From Skeletonema tropicum (Eukaryota; Bacillariophyta; Thalassiosirophyceae; Thalassiosirales; Thalassiosiraceae): a stretch of DNA of 64,000 bases. Shown piece by piece: positions 63,371 to 64,000 of the stretch. Location of the stretch: NCBI GenBank assembly GCA_037178625.1, contig CM074129.1, positions 3,348,001-3,412,000 of the forward strand, written 5' to 3'. The position numbers were made by a program, and so were the translations under genes. Positions within the stretch are counted from its first letter, which is position 1. Each line of letters begins with the position of its first letter. The notes under the pieces were generated by a model that ran no database searches, was not told the origin of the DNA, and saw only the letters and a program-made list of their open reading frames with translations.

Positions 63371-64000
63371 TCATCCCATTCATCATGCAAAAAATCTTCG
63401 TCGGACTGAATGTCGTCATCGCCAAAATGTTGCCGGTAGGAAGATGAGCGTTGAATTTGATGCGATGCAAAGGAATTACTCTTGGGGATATCATCCGTCA
63501 TGGGTAGAGCCGCAATCAACTTGTCTACGCTGAAAGCACTTTCCGTTCCATCGTCTTCTCTTCCATTGCCTTGGTAATACAGTGGCGCTACGACGATTTT
63601 TCTTCTTCCTTCTCATTCTCCGTAGTTGGTGGTGTGGCGTAATATTCATTGTCACTTTCAGAAGAGGAGGAATCAACGTGTCTGTGTAGCAGATTCCACT
63701 CTCAAATGATGACGAAGAATGCGAAAGAGCGAGATTGTTTTTGCCAGTGATTTCTCTGAAGAACTTTAGCTCATCTGCTGTGGTTGTGGTTGTTGCTTCA
63801 CCAGAAGATTTTTTACTGCCTGTATTCAATGGCGACGAAGACGAACCGTAGAAAGAATGGGATGGTGTACTATTCCCGGTACCATAACATTCTTTAGTTG
63901 CTTTTGGGCAAGACCGAACGAGGGCTGAGTAAGAGTGAGTGTGTTGCGCGATTGACGGACTCTCAATTCGCAAGATTCTCGTCGGGTGTTCAAGCGTGAT
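63367..64000 (-). CDS. 3' part of an unrecognised gene, running off the window
   Basis: Read on the minus strand, one frame is open from the window edge to about 63700 (VRSCPKATKECYG, then a Ser/Thr-rich stretch, DELKFFREITGKNNLALSHS). The next frame reads EWNLLHRHVDSSSSESDNEY and TPPTTENEKEEE, and a third reads APLYYQGNGREDDGTESAF then a Ser/Asp-rich end (EDFLHDEWDD) to a TAG at 63367-63369. The switches near 63705 and 63605 (an AAAAA run) have no evident introns, so small indels are likely. The TAG overlaps the MgtC gene's TAA. Acidic, Ser-rich C-terminus; function unknown. Confidence 0.45.

Overview
The window looks like nuclear DNA of a centric diatom (stramenopile). The clues are short GT-AG introns of about 68-123 nt, signal peptides followed by an 'xAF' plastid-import motif (FAD4-like and PsbP-like genes), a DUF6824 protein, large secreted Cys-rich and Thr/Pro-rich proteins, Asn/Ser-rich low-complexity inserts, and tight gene packing with alternating strands. 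No rRNA, tRNA, CRISPR array or bacterial-type operon was seen.

Layout. 0.2-17.4 kb is intact, dense gene space: DUF6824 protein, SulP-STAS-cNMP transporter, Lys-rich unknown, type II membrane sulfotransferase, SPO16-like candidate, HNH-like membrane protein, AMBRA1-like WD40 protein, prolyl-4-hydroxylase-like enzyme, plastid DUF1995/LPA3-like protein and a second sulfotransferase. 17.5-26.8 kb is different. Five genes (P-loop/glycosyltransferase fusion, START-like secreted protein, chromatin-reader-like protein, Ser-rich membrane protein, longin R-SNARE) keep protein-like sequence but jump frame repeatedly at single-base indels. 27.7-33.1 kb holds a PH-EDR2_C protein and a polytopic membrane protein. 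33.4-37.2 kb is a satellite array of about 184-bp monomers with several variants in higher-order patterns.

37.3-42.1 kb carries a PsbP-like lumen protein, an F-box/LRR-like protein, a small-TIM protein and a plastid FAD4-like desaturase. A 647-bp MITE-like element (25-bp inverted ends, TA flanks) lies at 42.9-43.55 kb, just upstream of a type I membrane Cys-rich protein. Next to that gene is a secreted protein of about 1,800 residues with roughly 14 copies of a YYxD...C...PxW...CC...W...C module. 51.7-64 kb holds a HemK-type methyltransferase, a six-exon BioD-like/DRTGG protein, a CELF-like RNA-binding protein, a protein with a DGAHR motif, BUD31, a ubiquitin-like-domain protein, an MgtC family membrane protein and the 3' part of a further gene.

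The best candidate for undescribed biology is the 43.6-51.6 kb pair of neighbouring surface/secreted proteins that share the double-Cys module. The satellite and the MITE-like element are the clearest non-genic structures. The frameshift cluster should be checked for assembly error before any biology is read into it.
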